Assembly: GCA_011322625.1 (NCBI GenBank)
Contig: DRMH01000008.1
Coordinates: 1-42,246 of the forward strand
Length of the DNA: 42,246 nucleotides
Direction: 5' to 3'
Source: Thermosulfurimonas dismutans
GTDB taxonomy: Bacteria > Desulfobacterota > Thermodesulfobacteria > Thermodesulfobacteriales > Thermodesulfobacteriaceae
Numbering within the stretch: the stretch's first letter is position 1; each line of letters begins with the position of its first letter. Of this stretch, positions 15,990 to 24,549 are shown one piece after another. The translations under genes were made by a program, and so were the position numbers. The notes below the pieces were generated by a model, which saw nothing but the letters and a program-made list of their open reading frames with translations, had not been told where the DNA came from and ran no database searches.

Positions 15990-18859
15990 ACAGCCCCGAG
16001 CCTCCTCATCAGCAGGGAATAACACCGTTTTATGTGTTCCCCGGAGGCAATCTCCCGGGCGGTCCAGAGATCCCCGCCTCCCACCCGACCCCGACCGAGA
16101 TGAACCGGTTCCCCGGAGAATTTGACCAGTTTCACCCGGCTCTTTCCCAGTTCCGTGGCCTTCTTGCGCATGGCCCGAAAATAGGCGGCAAAGGCCCCGC
16201 CGCTGGAACGATTGGCCCGGGAGGTAAGGAGTACATAATTTTTCCGGGGATCGTCCTTCCCTCCCACCGCCAGTTCCACAATATGATCCACGTCATAGAA
16301 GACGGACTTGTCACACTCCTTCCTTCCCCAGTCGGGGAATACGTGCCAGCGGCGTCTTACGATCTCCTGCAGGAGGATCTGGAGGGAGGGATTCTTTTCC
16401 TTCGGGGATTCACGGATGTTCTCCCGAGTCTGCTCGGAAGAAGTCCTTTCCTTGCTCCGGACCTTGATCTCCTGGGACCGAACCTTAGAGGCCAGGAATT
16501 TAGCAATGTTTTGCAGGGCCTGCTCGGCATAGGTCGCCTCCCAGGCCTTCCGCTGGGCCTTGGCCTCGCGCGGGTGGACCGCGGAAACCTGCGCGACGAG
16601 GGTCTTTTTTTCGTATCTCGAACGATAGAAGTATTCGCCTCCGGGGCCCTGGGTATAGTATTTGGGCCGAGGGAGAAAGAAGGTCCGAAAGATCAGGGTG
16701 TCGCCGCTTATTTGGTAAGCCGAGGTGCAGGTGGGATCGGACCCGAAAAGCGGAATCCCTTCCTCCACCGGCCCTTCATAGATCGTTCTACCCCTGCTCA
16801 TGGCGGCCCGGATCTGGAATCGTTTCCCCCGCACCGCCACCTGCAACCGTCGGAACCGATACCGCCGCCGGAGCTCCCGGGTCAGGGAATAGAGCCGGCG
16901 CAGCCGAAGGGGTTTTTTCTCCCGGGCGAAGGCGGCTCGAATCGCAGCCAGGGCCCGAGCCTTGCGCGGATCAGGAGGGGTCTGGCCGGAGACCCCTGGC
17001 CGTTTGCGGGTAAGACCCCCGGGGGCTCCCTTCCCCTGGCTCCGGACCGGTGGGCGGGCCCTTTTGCGCCAGGTCCTCCTCCTGCTCGGAGCCCGGGCCC
17101 GGTGTCCGGGGGCCTGAAGACCCCTCCTCCGCATCCGCCCTGTTGGCCTTCCGGATCGGACCCCCGGTTTCCTGCCCGGGGCGGAAGGCCCTCGGGCCCC
17201 GGCGCGGTTTCTCTCTTTCCAGCGTCCCGGGGCTTCCCTTTCTCCACGGCCGCTCTTTACCCGGCGGTGAACCAGATCCGAAGCGAATTTTCCCGGATCG
17301 AAATCCACCCGCCCGAATTCGATCCGGGGCCAGTCCCGGGAACCGAAGACGTAATCTACCCGGGCCCGGATACCCAGGGTGCCCGGAAGGGGCCACTCCT
17401 TATGTACAAAAGGCCAGCTCCATTTGCGATCCCCCAGAGGCGACCACCAGGGACTGTCCACCCGGAGGAAAAAGTCCCCGGAAAGCCCCAGGAAGGGCTG
17501 GGCTCCGAGTTCCAGGTCTCCGCTAATGAAGAATTCTCCCTGGCCGGTCTTGGGGTTTTCCCGGTACCCCACCACCGGGGTGGCTTCGGCGTATCCCTTG
17601 ATGCCGGCCCGACCGGTGAGTCCGATACCGGCCTTCACGTCGTGATCGGCGATCTCCACCCCGGCCCCGCCTTCGATCCGGGCATCCAGCCCCGCCGCCG
17701 CGGAGATGTTCAGGGACCCCTGGATTCGAAAATCCTTGGCTACCGCCGGATCGGTGGAGTACTGTCCGCTCACCTTGAGGTTGTAGAATTTGGCCGGCCC
17801 CACCACGGCCCAGAGCTCAAGCCCGATCCCCAAGAAGAGGAACACGTTGCCGAGCACCGGAATACCGTAAGCCGCCCGGGCCTCAAGCGAGGGAAGCTCA
17901 CGACCGTAATTTTTCTGAGGGAAGAGTTCGATTTCGGCCTGAGGGGTGATCTCCCCGCAGACGGTAAAATGTCCCCAGGGATCAATAAAGACCCTGGCGC
18001 TCCCGGTAAGCCAGTCCGTAAAATGGAAACGCAGAACCCCCTGAGCCACCAGAGCATAGGGCCGAGGGAAGGGCCGCCGACGGGGAACCCGGGATCCCAG
18101 AACCTTTCCGGCCCGATCGCTGCTCACCACCTCCAGATGGACCTTTCCGTCGAATTTTTCGTCCCGGTAATTCAGGTCTCCCTGGGCCTGAAGACCTTTT
18201 CGGTCCCAGAGAAAATTCGCCTTTCCCGAGGCTCGTCCCAGGGTGACCCGGGTCTGAACCTTCCCCGTGAGATAACCGTCCTCCGCGGGAACCAGCTCCA
18301 TTTCTACCCGGGCTATCTTTCCGAAATCCAGAAGGGCCCCGGCCCGGGTGACCCGGGGGCCTCGATCGGTAAGAGAAAGATCCAAGTGCCCTCGAAAACG
18401 TTCCTTAATGCGAAGTCTTAACCCGGAGGCCGCAAACTCCAGCCCTCCCTGCTCGGTAAGACGATTGGTGATCCGGGACGAACCACTTATCCGGATTCCC
18501 TGAAGTCCCAGGGCCCGCGGACGAAGCCGAAGGAAAAGGGCCAGATGTTTCAGATTATGGACCCCTTTTTCCGTGCGAAAGGCCAGATACCCCGTGGGAC
18601 CCCGGGAGGTCACCTTTACCCAGAGCCCCAGGTCCTTTACCGGAAGAGCGGGCCTGAGCAGGGGCAGGAACCCCTGGCCCCGGAGACCGTGGCGGTGGTC
18701 GATTTCTATCTCCCCCCGGGCCATGGCTCCATAGGAAAAGATCAGACGTCTTTTTTGCCCCCGGGGGACCCGCTTTTGAATCTCCTCCACCACCTCCTTT
18801 CCGGGACGTCCCCGGAGGTCCACACCTTCTCTTTTTTCCTCCCGGGCCGGTACCCTCAT
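15986..18859 (-). CDS. Putative eCIS effector: large beta-rich protein with C-terminal HNH-like nuclease domain
   Basis: A 957-aa protein between the AAA+ ATPase and cap genes, coupled to both by 4-bp overlaps. Residues about 35-300 are beta-rich repeats. Residues 305-530 form a Gly-rich region of amphipathic strands (PSLEARAAYGIPVLGNVFLF, LDARIEGGAGVEIADHD, GDLELGAQPFLGLSGDFFLR). Residues 530-630 are a very basic Arg/Pro/Gly linker. Residues 630-700 hold a helical segment and an IRAAMSRG strand. The C-terminus carries an HNH-like site: D-V-D-H at 856-859, then GGKDD and K-N at 873-874, and RANR at 881-884. HNH enzymes cleave nucleic acid with one metal ion. The backbone resembles large eCIS-associated toxins, but their usual N-terminal DUF4157 is not visible. 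No signal peptide and no obvious immunity gene. Effector role is inference from architecture and location. Confidence 0.68.
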   Translation of the reverse strand: MRVPAREEKREGVDLRGRPGKEVVEEIQKRVPRGQKRRLIFSYGAMARGEIEIDHRHGLRGQGFLPLLRPALPVKDLGLWVKVTSRGPTGYLAFRTEKGVHNLKHLALFLRLRPRALGLQGIRISGSSRITNRLTEQGGLEFAASGLRLRIKERFRGHLDLSLTDRGPRVTRAGALLDFGKIARVEMELVPAEDGYLTGKVQTRVTLGRASGKANFLWDRKGLQAQGDLNYRDEKFDGKVHLEVVSSDRAGKVLGSRVPRRRPFPRPYALVAQGVLRFHFTDWLTGSARVFIDPWGHFTVCGEITPQAEIELFPQKNYGRELPSLEARAAYGIPVLGNVFLFLGIGLELWAVVGPAKFYNLKVSGQYSTDPAVAKDFRIQGSLNISAAAGLDARIEGGAGVEIADHDVKAGIGLTGRAGIKGYAEATPVVGYRENPKTGQGEFFISGDLELGAQPFLGLSGDFFLRVDSPWWSPLGDRKWSWPFVHKEWPLPGTLGIRARVDYVFGSRDWPRIEFGRVDFDPGKFASDLVHRRVKSGRGEREAPGRWKERNRAGARGPSAPGRKPGVRSGRPTGRMRRRGLQAPGHRARAPSRRRTWRKRARPPVRSQGKGAPGGLTRKRPGVSGQTPPDPRKARALAAIRAAFAREKKPLRLRRLYSLTRELRRRYRFRRLQVAVRGKRFQIRAAMSRGRTIYEGPVEEGIPLFGSDPTCTSAYQISGDTLIFRTFFLPRPKYYTQGPGGEYFYRSRYEKKTLVAQVSAVHPREAKAQRKAWEATYAEQALQNIAKFLASKVRSQEIKVRSKERTSSEQTRENIRESPKEKNPSLQILLQEIVRRRWHVFPDWGRKECDKSVFYDVDHIVELAVGGKDDPRKNYVLLTSRANRSSGGAFAAYFRAMRKKATELGKSRVKLVKFSGEPVHLGRGRVGGGDLWTAREIASGEHIKRCYSLLMRRLGAV

Positions 18860-20652
18860 CTCGCCTCCAGCATGGCTCCGAGTTTGGCCAGCTCGATCTC
18901 CAGGGCTTCTTTTATCTCCTCGGGACCCACCGGTTCCTCCCCGGCCAGATAGGCCGCGGTGAGTACGATGTTCCGGATCTGTCCGCCGCTCAGGGGATAC
19001 TCTCGAGCCAGCCTGGCTACATCCAGCCCCCGGGTACGGGGAAGCCGGGCCAGAAATTGCCGCCAGAGCCGTTCCCGCATCTCCTCATCCGGGAAAGGGA
19101 ACCGGATGATCAGATCCAGTCTGCGGACGAAGGCCTGATCCAGAGCAGGCTCCAGATTGGTGGCCAGGATCACACACCCCCGATGGTCTTCCAGTCGCTG
19201 AAGGAGATAGCTTATTTCCATGTTGGCGTAACGATCCTGGGCCTGCCGGTTTTCCACCCGGCGTCCGAAAAGGGCCTCAGCCTCATCAAAGACCACCACC
19301 GTCTCCGGGCTCACCAGTTCCTCGAAGATGAGACGCAGGTTTTTTTCCGTTTCTCCCACCCATTTGCTGGCCACTCCGGCCAGATCCACTACCAGCAGCG
19401 GCAATCCTAGAGATCCGGCCAGGATTTCCGCGGCCAGGGTTTTACCCGTGCCCGGAGGCCCGGAAAAGAGGACGTTGATCCCCTTGCGGGGATGGGCCAG
19501 GCGGGCCAGTCCGTCATCCTCCAGGATCTGAGTCCGGCGCCGCAGACGGAGCAGGAGGTGATCCAGGAGCCTTCTTTCCCTTTCGGGTAGTATCAGATCC
19601 TCGGGGCACCGGCAGGGTTTCCGCACCAGGGCCAGCCCCCGGGCCCGGCGACGGTATTTCTCAAGTAGGATTTCCTCCGGCGTAAGCCCGGCCCGGACCC
19701 ATTTTTTGAGTTCCCGCCGGCATATCGGGAAAGACCAGGCCCCGGAAAGCCCAAACTGCCGGAAAACCCCGGCCAGATAGTCCCCCGAGGGAGAGGGGAC
19801 ACTTAGACGGTGTTCCGCAAACCCCAGGGGGCGCTCTCCCACCAGGACCAGATAAAGGGCCAGATCCCGCAGTAGCCCCCGGGGAAGTTCCTCCCGGTCG
19901 GCCTCGGTAAGGACCACCAGACGTCCCTCCAGAAGGGCCTCCCGCAGGATCTCGCCCAGGCCCTCCTTCCCCACCTCCGGGAGGGAGACGGACCAGGCCG
20001 GAAGCCCCATCTCCGCCAGGGCCTCCTCCAGGGCCAGAAGTGCGGTCTCCCTTTCTCCGATAAGTTCCAGCAGGAAGGGTTCTTCCCTCTGCCGCGATTT
20101 ATGGGCCAGGGAAACGATCCGGCCGGCCAGAGGCCCGGCCCGTCCCGCATCCGAGGCCGGGAGTTCCTCCACCCCCTCCAGCCAGGGCTTAAGACCGCAG
20201 AGACGGTCCATCAGGGCCTCCGGGAGCCCGTAAGGACGGTCCAGCAGGGGATATTCCTCCGTATCTCTTACGTAGCGAAGGAGCCGAAAACGGTGCAGTT
20301 TCCCCCGGGGATGAAAGAGTTCCCGGGCCCGGGGATAGGAGATCCCGGTCAGGTGCAGGAGAAGCCGGGGCGTGGCCCGGGAGGGTTCGCCGGAAGAGTC
20401 CGCATACCCGCTCTCCAGGGCGAAGGGCAAAAGCAGGGCCCATTTCTCGTCCTCTTCCAGATCAAAGACCGCAGCCAGGAACTCCCAGAATTCCCGGTAA
20501 AGGCCCCGCTCTATATCCTGAAAGAAGGGAGACCGCTTAACTCCACCCCCCCTGAAGAAAGCCGAGTTTCTTCCTGGATAGCAGCCGGGGCCGGAGTCTG
20601 TCAAGAGGGAAGATGACCCGGGCGGGGTTGTGTTTTCGCAAAATTGCGTCAC
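18856..20652 (-). CDS. AAA+ ATPase of the eCIS (Afp15-like, VCP/FtsH-type)
   Basis: Up to 598 aa. The C-terminal AAA+ module has Walker A GPPGTGKT at 398-405, Walker B VVVFDE ending at 457, sensor 1 ATN at 497-499 and an arginine finger FVRRLD at 509-513. The N-terminal 390 residues include a long, largely helical regulatory part. Afp15-type ATPases are conserved in eCIS loci and needed for particle assembly. This single-ring type is unlike the double-ring ClpV of T6SS. The start is uncertain: the GTG at 20650-20652 has no ribosome binding site, and the first ~37 residues look non-conserved; the only other in-frame start nearby is a TTG at 20604. It is the first gene of the operon. Confidence 0.9.
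   Translation of the reverse strand: MTQFCENTTPPGSSSLLTDSGPGCYPGRNSAFFRGGGVKRSPFFQDIERGLYREFWEFLAAVFDLEEDEKWALLLPFALESGYADSSGEPSRATPRLLLHLTGISYPRARELFHPRGKLHRFRLLRYVRDTEEYPLLDRPYGLPEALMDRLCGLKPWLEGVEELPASDAGRAGPLAGRIVSLAHKSRQREEPFLLELIGERETALLALEEALAEMGLPAWSVSLPEVGKEGLGEILREALLEGRLVVLTEADREELPRGLLRDLALYLVLVGERPLGFAEHRLSVPSPSGDYLAGVFRQFGLSGAWSFPICRRELKKWVRAGLTPEEILLEKYRRRARGLALVRKPCRCPEDLILPERERRLLDHLLLRLRRRTQILEDDGLARLAHPRKGINVLFSGPPGTGKTLAAEILAGSLGLPLLVVDLAGVASKWVGETEKNLRLIFEELVSPETVVVFDEAEALFGRRVENRQAQDRYANMEISYLLQRLEDHRGCVILATNLEPALDQAFVRRLDLIIRFPFPDEEMRERLWRQFLARLPRTRGLDVARLAREYPLSGGQIRNIVLTAAYLAGEEPVGPEEIKEALEIELAKLGAMLEAR
20637..20648. repeat. Short inverted repeat between eCIS and aroF
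   Basis: Arms CGCAA and TTGCG flank a 2-nt centre, forming a 12-bp near-palindrome just inside the annotated start of the AAA+ gene and upstream of aroF. It lies where a regulator of the divergent pair could bind. A weak -10-like TATAGA at 20657-20662 for aroF is nearby. The size is small enough to arise by chance. Confidence 0.25.
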
Positions 20653-20688
20653 TATGTATAGATTGAATTTGCCGGAGGATGGAGGGCC

Positions 20689-21792
20689 ATGATTATCATC
20701 CTGAAACCGGAGGTCGGTCCGGATAGCCCGGAGTTTCAGAAGATCCGGGATTATCTATCCCGGTTCGAGGGGCTGAGGCTCCACGTAGCTCAATACGAGG
20801 GGATGACCCGGAGGGTCACCGAGATCCATCTCATAGGCGACACCCAGCGGGTTCCCCTGGAGGAGGTCCAGGCCCTGCCCGGGGTGGAGAGGGCCATCAG
20901 GGTTTCGGCCAAATACCGGCGCATAGGGCGACACGGTTCGCTGGAGCCCTTCGGATTCGAGTATCAGGGCCTGCATTTCGATCAGGATTCCTTCCACATC
21001 TTCGCCGGGCTCTGTGCGGTGGACAGCCGGGAGAACGCCGAAGCCATCTTTAAGGCCCTCTCCGAGGCCGGGATCGTTACCGCCCGGATGGGGGCCTACA
21101 AACCCCGTACCTCTCCCTACGACTTCCAGGGCCTGGGGAAGGATTGTCTGCCCTGGCTCTTTGAGCTGGCCGGGAAATACGGCATCCGGGTCATCGCCAT
21201 GGAGGTGCTGGCTCCTCACCATATCGAGGAGATCTATGAAGCCCTGGAGCGCACCGGGCATCCCACCGGGGTGATGCTTCAGATCGGGACCCGCAATGCC
21301 CAGAACTTCGAGCTCCTCCGGGCGGTGGGGAGTCAGCAGGAATTCCCGGTGCTGTACAAACGGGGTATGGGGCTCTCCCTCGAGGAATCGCTCAACGCCT
21401 GCGAATATATCGCCAGTGAGGGAAATCACCGTATCGTGTTCTGCCTGCGCGGGGTGAGGACCCATCTGGGAGATCCCCATCGCAACCTGACCGATTTCGG
21501 GCATGTTCCGGTGGTCAAACGACTCACCCGGCTCCCGGTCTGCGTGGATCCCTCCCATCCCATAGGTTCCCGGGTGGAGGCCCCGGACGGGATCAAGGAT
21601 ATCTATCACGTAGCGGCGCAGGGGGTTATCGCCGGGGCCAATATGGTCCTGGTGGAATTTCATCCCCGGCCGGAGGCCGCCCTGTGCGACGGGCCTCAGG
21701 CCCTGTACCTGGAGGAACTGCCCTGGTTCCTGGAACACATGCGTATCGCCCGCGAGGCCTACGAAAAGATGCGGGACCTGGCCCGGAGGTAA
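20689..21792 (+). CDS. aroF: 3-deoxy-7-phosphoheptulonate (DAHP) synthase, type I beta / AroF family
   Basis: A 367-aa enzyme that condenses phosphoenolpyruvate and erythrose 4-phosphate in the first step of the shikimate pathway. Residues 1-75 are the N-terminal ferredoxin-like regulatory domain common in the Thermotoga-type DAHP synthases. The TIM barrel follows, with FAGLCAVDS, GAYKPRTSPYDFQGLG, MLQIGTRNAQNF, VLYKRGM, CLRGVRT and DPSHPIGS motifs that carry the PEP- and metal-binding residues. A clear GGAGG ribosome binding site precedes ATG. It is transcribed away from the eCIS operon with only 36 bp between starts. Aromatic biosynthesis is also represented by tyrA at 34496-35509. Confidence 0.93.
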   Translation: MIIILKPEVGPDSPEFQKIRDYLSRFEGLRLHVAQYEGMTRRVTEIHLIGDTQRVPLEEVQALPGVERAIRVSAKYRRIGRHGSLEPFGFEYQGLHFDQDSFHIFAGLCAVDSRENAEAIFKALSEAGIVTARMGAYKPRTSPYDFQGLGKDCLPWLFELAGKYGIRVIAMEVLAPHHIEEIYEALERTGHPTGVMLQIGTRNAQNFELLRAVGSQQEFPVLYKRGMGLSLEESLNACEYIASEGNHRIVFCLRGVRTHLGDPHRNLTDFGHVPVVKRLTRLPVCVDPSHPIGSRVEAPDGIKDIYHVAAQGVIAGANMVLVEFHPRPEAALCDGPQALYLEELPWFLEHMRIAREAYEKMRDLARR

Positions 21793-21844
21793 CCTTTTTC
21801 CTCCGACCGGGAGTCCCGGGGAGGTCGGTGCCTTAAGGGGGAGA

Positions 21845-22768
21845 ATGCCTGTATTCGGTCCGGTTCGTTCGAGACGCCTGGGGCTTTCCCTGGGGGTGGA
21901 TCTGGTCCCCCGCAAGGTCTGCTCCATGGATTGTGTATATTGCGAGGTGGGGCGCACCACCCTCCTTACCACCGAACGGGCGGAATACCGGAGCCTTTCC
22001 CGGGTGATGGAGGCCCTGGAAAGGGCCCTCCGGGAGAAGGAATTCGACGTGATAACCATCACGGGTTCAGGGGAACCCACCCTGAACCTGCGGTTTCCCG
22101 AGGTGGTGGAGCGCATCCGGAGCCTCACCCCCCGGCCTCTTGCCGTGCTTACCAACAGTACCCTCCTGGCCGTGCCCGAGGTCTTTGAGGCCCTCTGCGA
22201 GGTGGATTTCGTGCTGGCCTCTCTGGATGCGGCTCGGGAGGAGAGTTTCCGCCGGGTGAATCGTCCGGCCCCGGGGCTTTCGGCCCGCGAGTTGCTGGAG
22301 AATCTGATGGCCCTGCGCGGAAAGATGCGGGGCGAATTGTGGCTGGAGATCCTCCTGGTGCGGGGGATCAACGATGCCCCGGAGGATATAGAGGCCCTTA
22401 GGCAGGCCCTGGAGCGTATTCGTCCGCATCGTGCCCAGCTCAACACCGTGGTCAGGCCTCCGGCCGAACCCTGGGCCAGGGGACTGACCCCGGCCGAGAT
22501 CCTGGCCCTTTCCCGGGAACTCTCCGCCGAACCCCTCACCGTAGCCCCGCGGGGGCAGGGCCGGAGGGGAGCCGGGCTTTCCCCGGAGGAGGTGGAGGGC
22601 TACCTCTCCCGGCGGCCGGCTCCGGTGGAGGAGCTGTCCCGGGCCTTCGGCGTTCCTCCGGAGGAGGTACGGGGGATCCTGGATCGACTCGCAGCCCGCG
22701 GTCGGGTCCGGCCCGTGGTCTTCAGAGGGGAGACCTTTTATCGGGCTGTGGCCGGGGGTTCCCCTTAA
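21845..22768 (+). CDS. Radical SAM protein with C-terminal winged-helix-like extension
   Basis: A 307-aa radical-SAM enzyme of the COG0731-like group. The [4Fe-4S] site is CSMDCVYCE near residue 29, with CX3CX2C spacing. GSGEPTLN (around 77) is the SAM-binding GGE-like motif, and VLTNSTLL and VLASLDA are the following barrel strands. The last 65 residues (SPEEVEGYLSRRPAPVEELS onward) look like a winged helix ending in TFYRAV. The substrate is unknown. It lies 52 bp after aroF and converges with the DUF6178-like gene, overlapping it by 4 bp. Confidence 0.85.
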   Translation: MPVFGPVRSRRLGLSLGVDLVPRKVCSMDCVYCEVGRTTLLTTERAEYRSLSRVMEALERALREKEFDVITITGSGEPTLNLRFPEVVERIRSLTPRPLAVLTNSTLLAVPEVFEALCEVDFVLASLDAAREESFRRVNRPAPGLSARELLENLMALRGKMRGELWLEILLVRGINDAPEDIEALRQALERIRPHRAQLNTVVRPPAEPWARGLTPAEILALSRELSAEPLTVAPRGQGRRGAGLSPEEVEGYLSRRPAPVEELSRAFGVPPEEVRGILDRLAARGRVRPVVFRGETFYRAVAGGSP

Positions 22769-24549
22769 AGACGCACCAGGATGTAACGCAGGTACCGGGG
22801 AGAGGGCGGCTGGTCCGGGTCCGCAAAGGCCAGTTCCTCCTCCAGGCGGGAGATCACGAAACGCAGGAAACTCTCCGTAAGTTCCCGGTCATAGTAGAAT
22901 TCCTTCTGGGCCAGCCAGCGGAAGTTCTGATGGAGTTTTTCCTCCAGCTCCGGGCGGAACCGGTTGCGCTGGGGCTCGGGACGAAATTCCAGGAGCCGAC
23001 GAAAGATCTCCGGCCATTTTTCCGCCGGAAGCGGAGCAAACCGGAACTCCCCGGTTTCCATCCAGTGGGAAAGGGCGGTGAGGATGAGGGCCGACCAGGT
23101 GATGTCCCGAGGTTCCAGGAAGTTGGTGCGGGCGGTGGCGATCTCCGCCACCCAGAGGGGAGGGGTGCCGAAGGCCTTCTGGATCAGGACCGCCCAGTAT
23201 CCGATCTCCTCCAGGATTCTCTCCACCCGCCGCACCTCGGAAAGTTCCCTGAACCAGCGATATTCCTCGTCGGTTCCGGCCTTCTCCGGCAGGTAGAGCC
23301 GGATCCGATTGGCGTCCCGTACGGTTACCCCGCGCAGGTAGGAGGCATAGGGTTCATCGAGGTGCCGCAGGACCCTGGGGTCCAGCCCTTCCTGAGAGGA
23401 GATCTCGCGGGCCTTCTTCCTCAGCCCCACGATCAGGGTATGAGCGGTGCGGAAGATGTCCTCCAGGAAATAGGTCTCCAGAACCCGGGCCCCGGCTTCC
23501 GGATCCGGTCCGGCCAGATACTCCACCCCGATGTTCAAATACCCCAGCACCTTGCGCAGGGAATCCTCCACCTGGGAGATCTCGTCTATGTTTACGTGAT
23601 CCACGATAAGGACCTTGTTGGTGATCCAGGCCAGCTCCCGCTGAAGACGGTCCAGCTGGGCCGGGTCGGTGATCCGACGCAGGGCTTCGGAGAACCGTTC
23701 CGCCCCGGGGTAGGCCAGGGCCGGAAGGAAAGCGGCGCCGGTATCCCGGGGTTCCTCCTCCGGGACCCTTCCGGGAAGATAGCGGGGATCAATACGCCGG
23801 GGTTCCCTTCCCACCAGAGGGGCATAAATATCCAGGGCGTCGAAGTAATCGGGGATCCCGTGATCCGCCAGACGCCCCCGACGCCAACGATAGGCCATCT
23901 CCTCCACATGGGAGGGGAGTTCCCAGATCAGGGCCTCCATCAGATTGAAATAATAGGTTTCCTCCCGGTCCCGGATGATCTCGATGATGCGCCGGAAGTA
24001 GAATTCGAATTTCTCGGTCTTGAATTCCACGAAATACACGTTGTCCAGGGTGTAAGGAGGCAGCCAGTCCAGGGCCTCGGTGAGCTCCGTATCCTCCGGG
24101 AGTTTTACCACCCGCAGGAAGCGCTGGAGCACCGCCACCAGAAAATCGAAATCCGCGACCTCCAGCCACCGGGCCACCACGTCTTCGCCGGCCTCGAAGA
24201 AAAGCACCAGCCAGGCCATGAACCTTTCGGCCACGATGCGATCCTTGCGCCAGGCGTCAAGATCCAGGAGGAGCTGAAGCTGTTCCCCCTTGGCGTAGGA
24301 GAGAAGGTCGATGGCGTCGTCGGTGGAAGCGGCCTTCAGGGTGAGAAAGAGTTCCTGGGGAGGCAGGTTGCGCACCAGCCCCTCGGCCAGCGGAGAGAGG
24401 GTGATGATCCGTGGTCTCAGGGCCCAGGGGGTGGAAAGGACCAGCTGGAGCTGATCCCGAAAGGGGAGTTCGGCCAGGATCTTTTCGGCCTCCCGGGCGG
24501 GACGGGCCAGAAGATCCTCGTGGGTAAGGGGCAGAGACCTTTCAGCCAT
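22765..24549 (-). CDS. DUF6178-type conserved protein
   Basis: A 594-aa soluble, helix-rich protein without signal peptide or membrane segment. It resembles a conserved family of Desulfobacterota and Thermodesulfobacteria annotated DUF6178 (recalled, not searched). Marks are LPFRDQLQLVLSTP near residue 30 and repeated Glu/Leu-rich helices. Function is unknown. It is the last gene of the rpsP-trmD-rplS cluster and overlaps yraN by 8 bp, so it is probably cotranscribed with translation genes. Confidence 0.7.
   Translation of the reverse strand: MAERSLPLTHEDLLARPAREAEKILAELPFRDQLQLVLSTPWALRPRIITLSPLAEGLVRNLPPQELFLTLKAASTDDAIDLLSYAKGEQLQLLLDLDAWRKDRIVAERFMAWLVLFFEAGEDVVARWLEVADFDFLVAVLQRFLRVVKLPEDTELTEALDWLPPYTLDNVYFVEFKTEKFEFYFRRIIEIIRDREETYYFNLMEALIWELPSHVEEMAYRWRRGRLADHGIPDYFDALDIYAPLVGREPRRIDPRYLPGRVPEEEPRDTGAAFLPALAYPGAERFSEALRRITDPAQLDRLQRELAWITNKVLIVDHVNIDEISQVEDSLRKVLGYLNIGVEYLAGPDPEAGARVLETYFLEDIFRTAHTLIVGLRKKAREISSQEGLDPRVLRHLDEPYASYLRGVTVRDANRIRLYLPEKAGTDEEYRWFRELSEVRRVERILEEIGYWAVLIQKAFGTPPLWVAEIATARTNFLEPRDITWSALILTALSHWMETGEFRFAPLPAEKWPEIFRRLLEFRPEPQRNRFRPELEEKLHQNFRWLAQKEFYYDRELTESFLRFVISRLEEELAFADPDQPPSPRYLRYILVRL

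Noticed and set aside
16034-18421. 795-aa open frame on the plus strand opposite the effector gene
   Set aside because: Pro/Gly-rich shadow of a GC-rich gene; it has no motifs and lies antisense to a gene coupled to both neighbours.
20599-20604. TTGACA as a definite eCIS promoter
   Set aside because: The matching -10 (TATCCA at 18-bp spacing) is poor and the element is inside the annotated ATPase frame; kept only as a possibility.
35-20652. Type VI secretion or prophage interpretation of the injection locus
   Set aside because: No TssJLM membrane complex and the ATPase is a single-ring AAA+ protein, not ClpV; no capsid, terminase, portal, integrase or lysis genes.
20755-22539. 594-aa minus-strand frame opposite aroF and the radical-SAM gene
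   Set aside because: Spans two well-recognised genes on the other strand and shows no domain; arises from codon bias.
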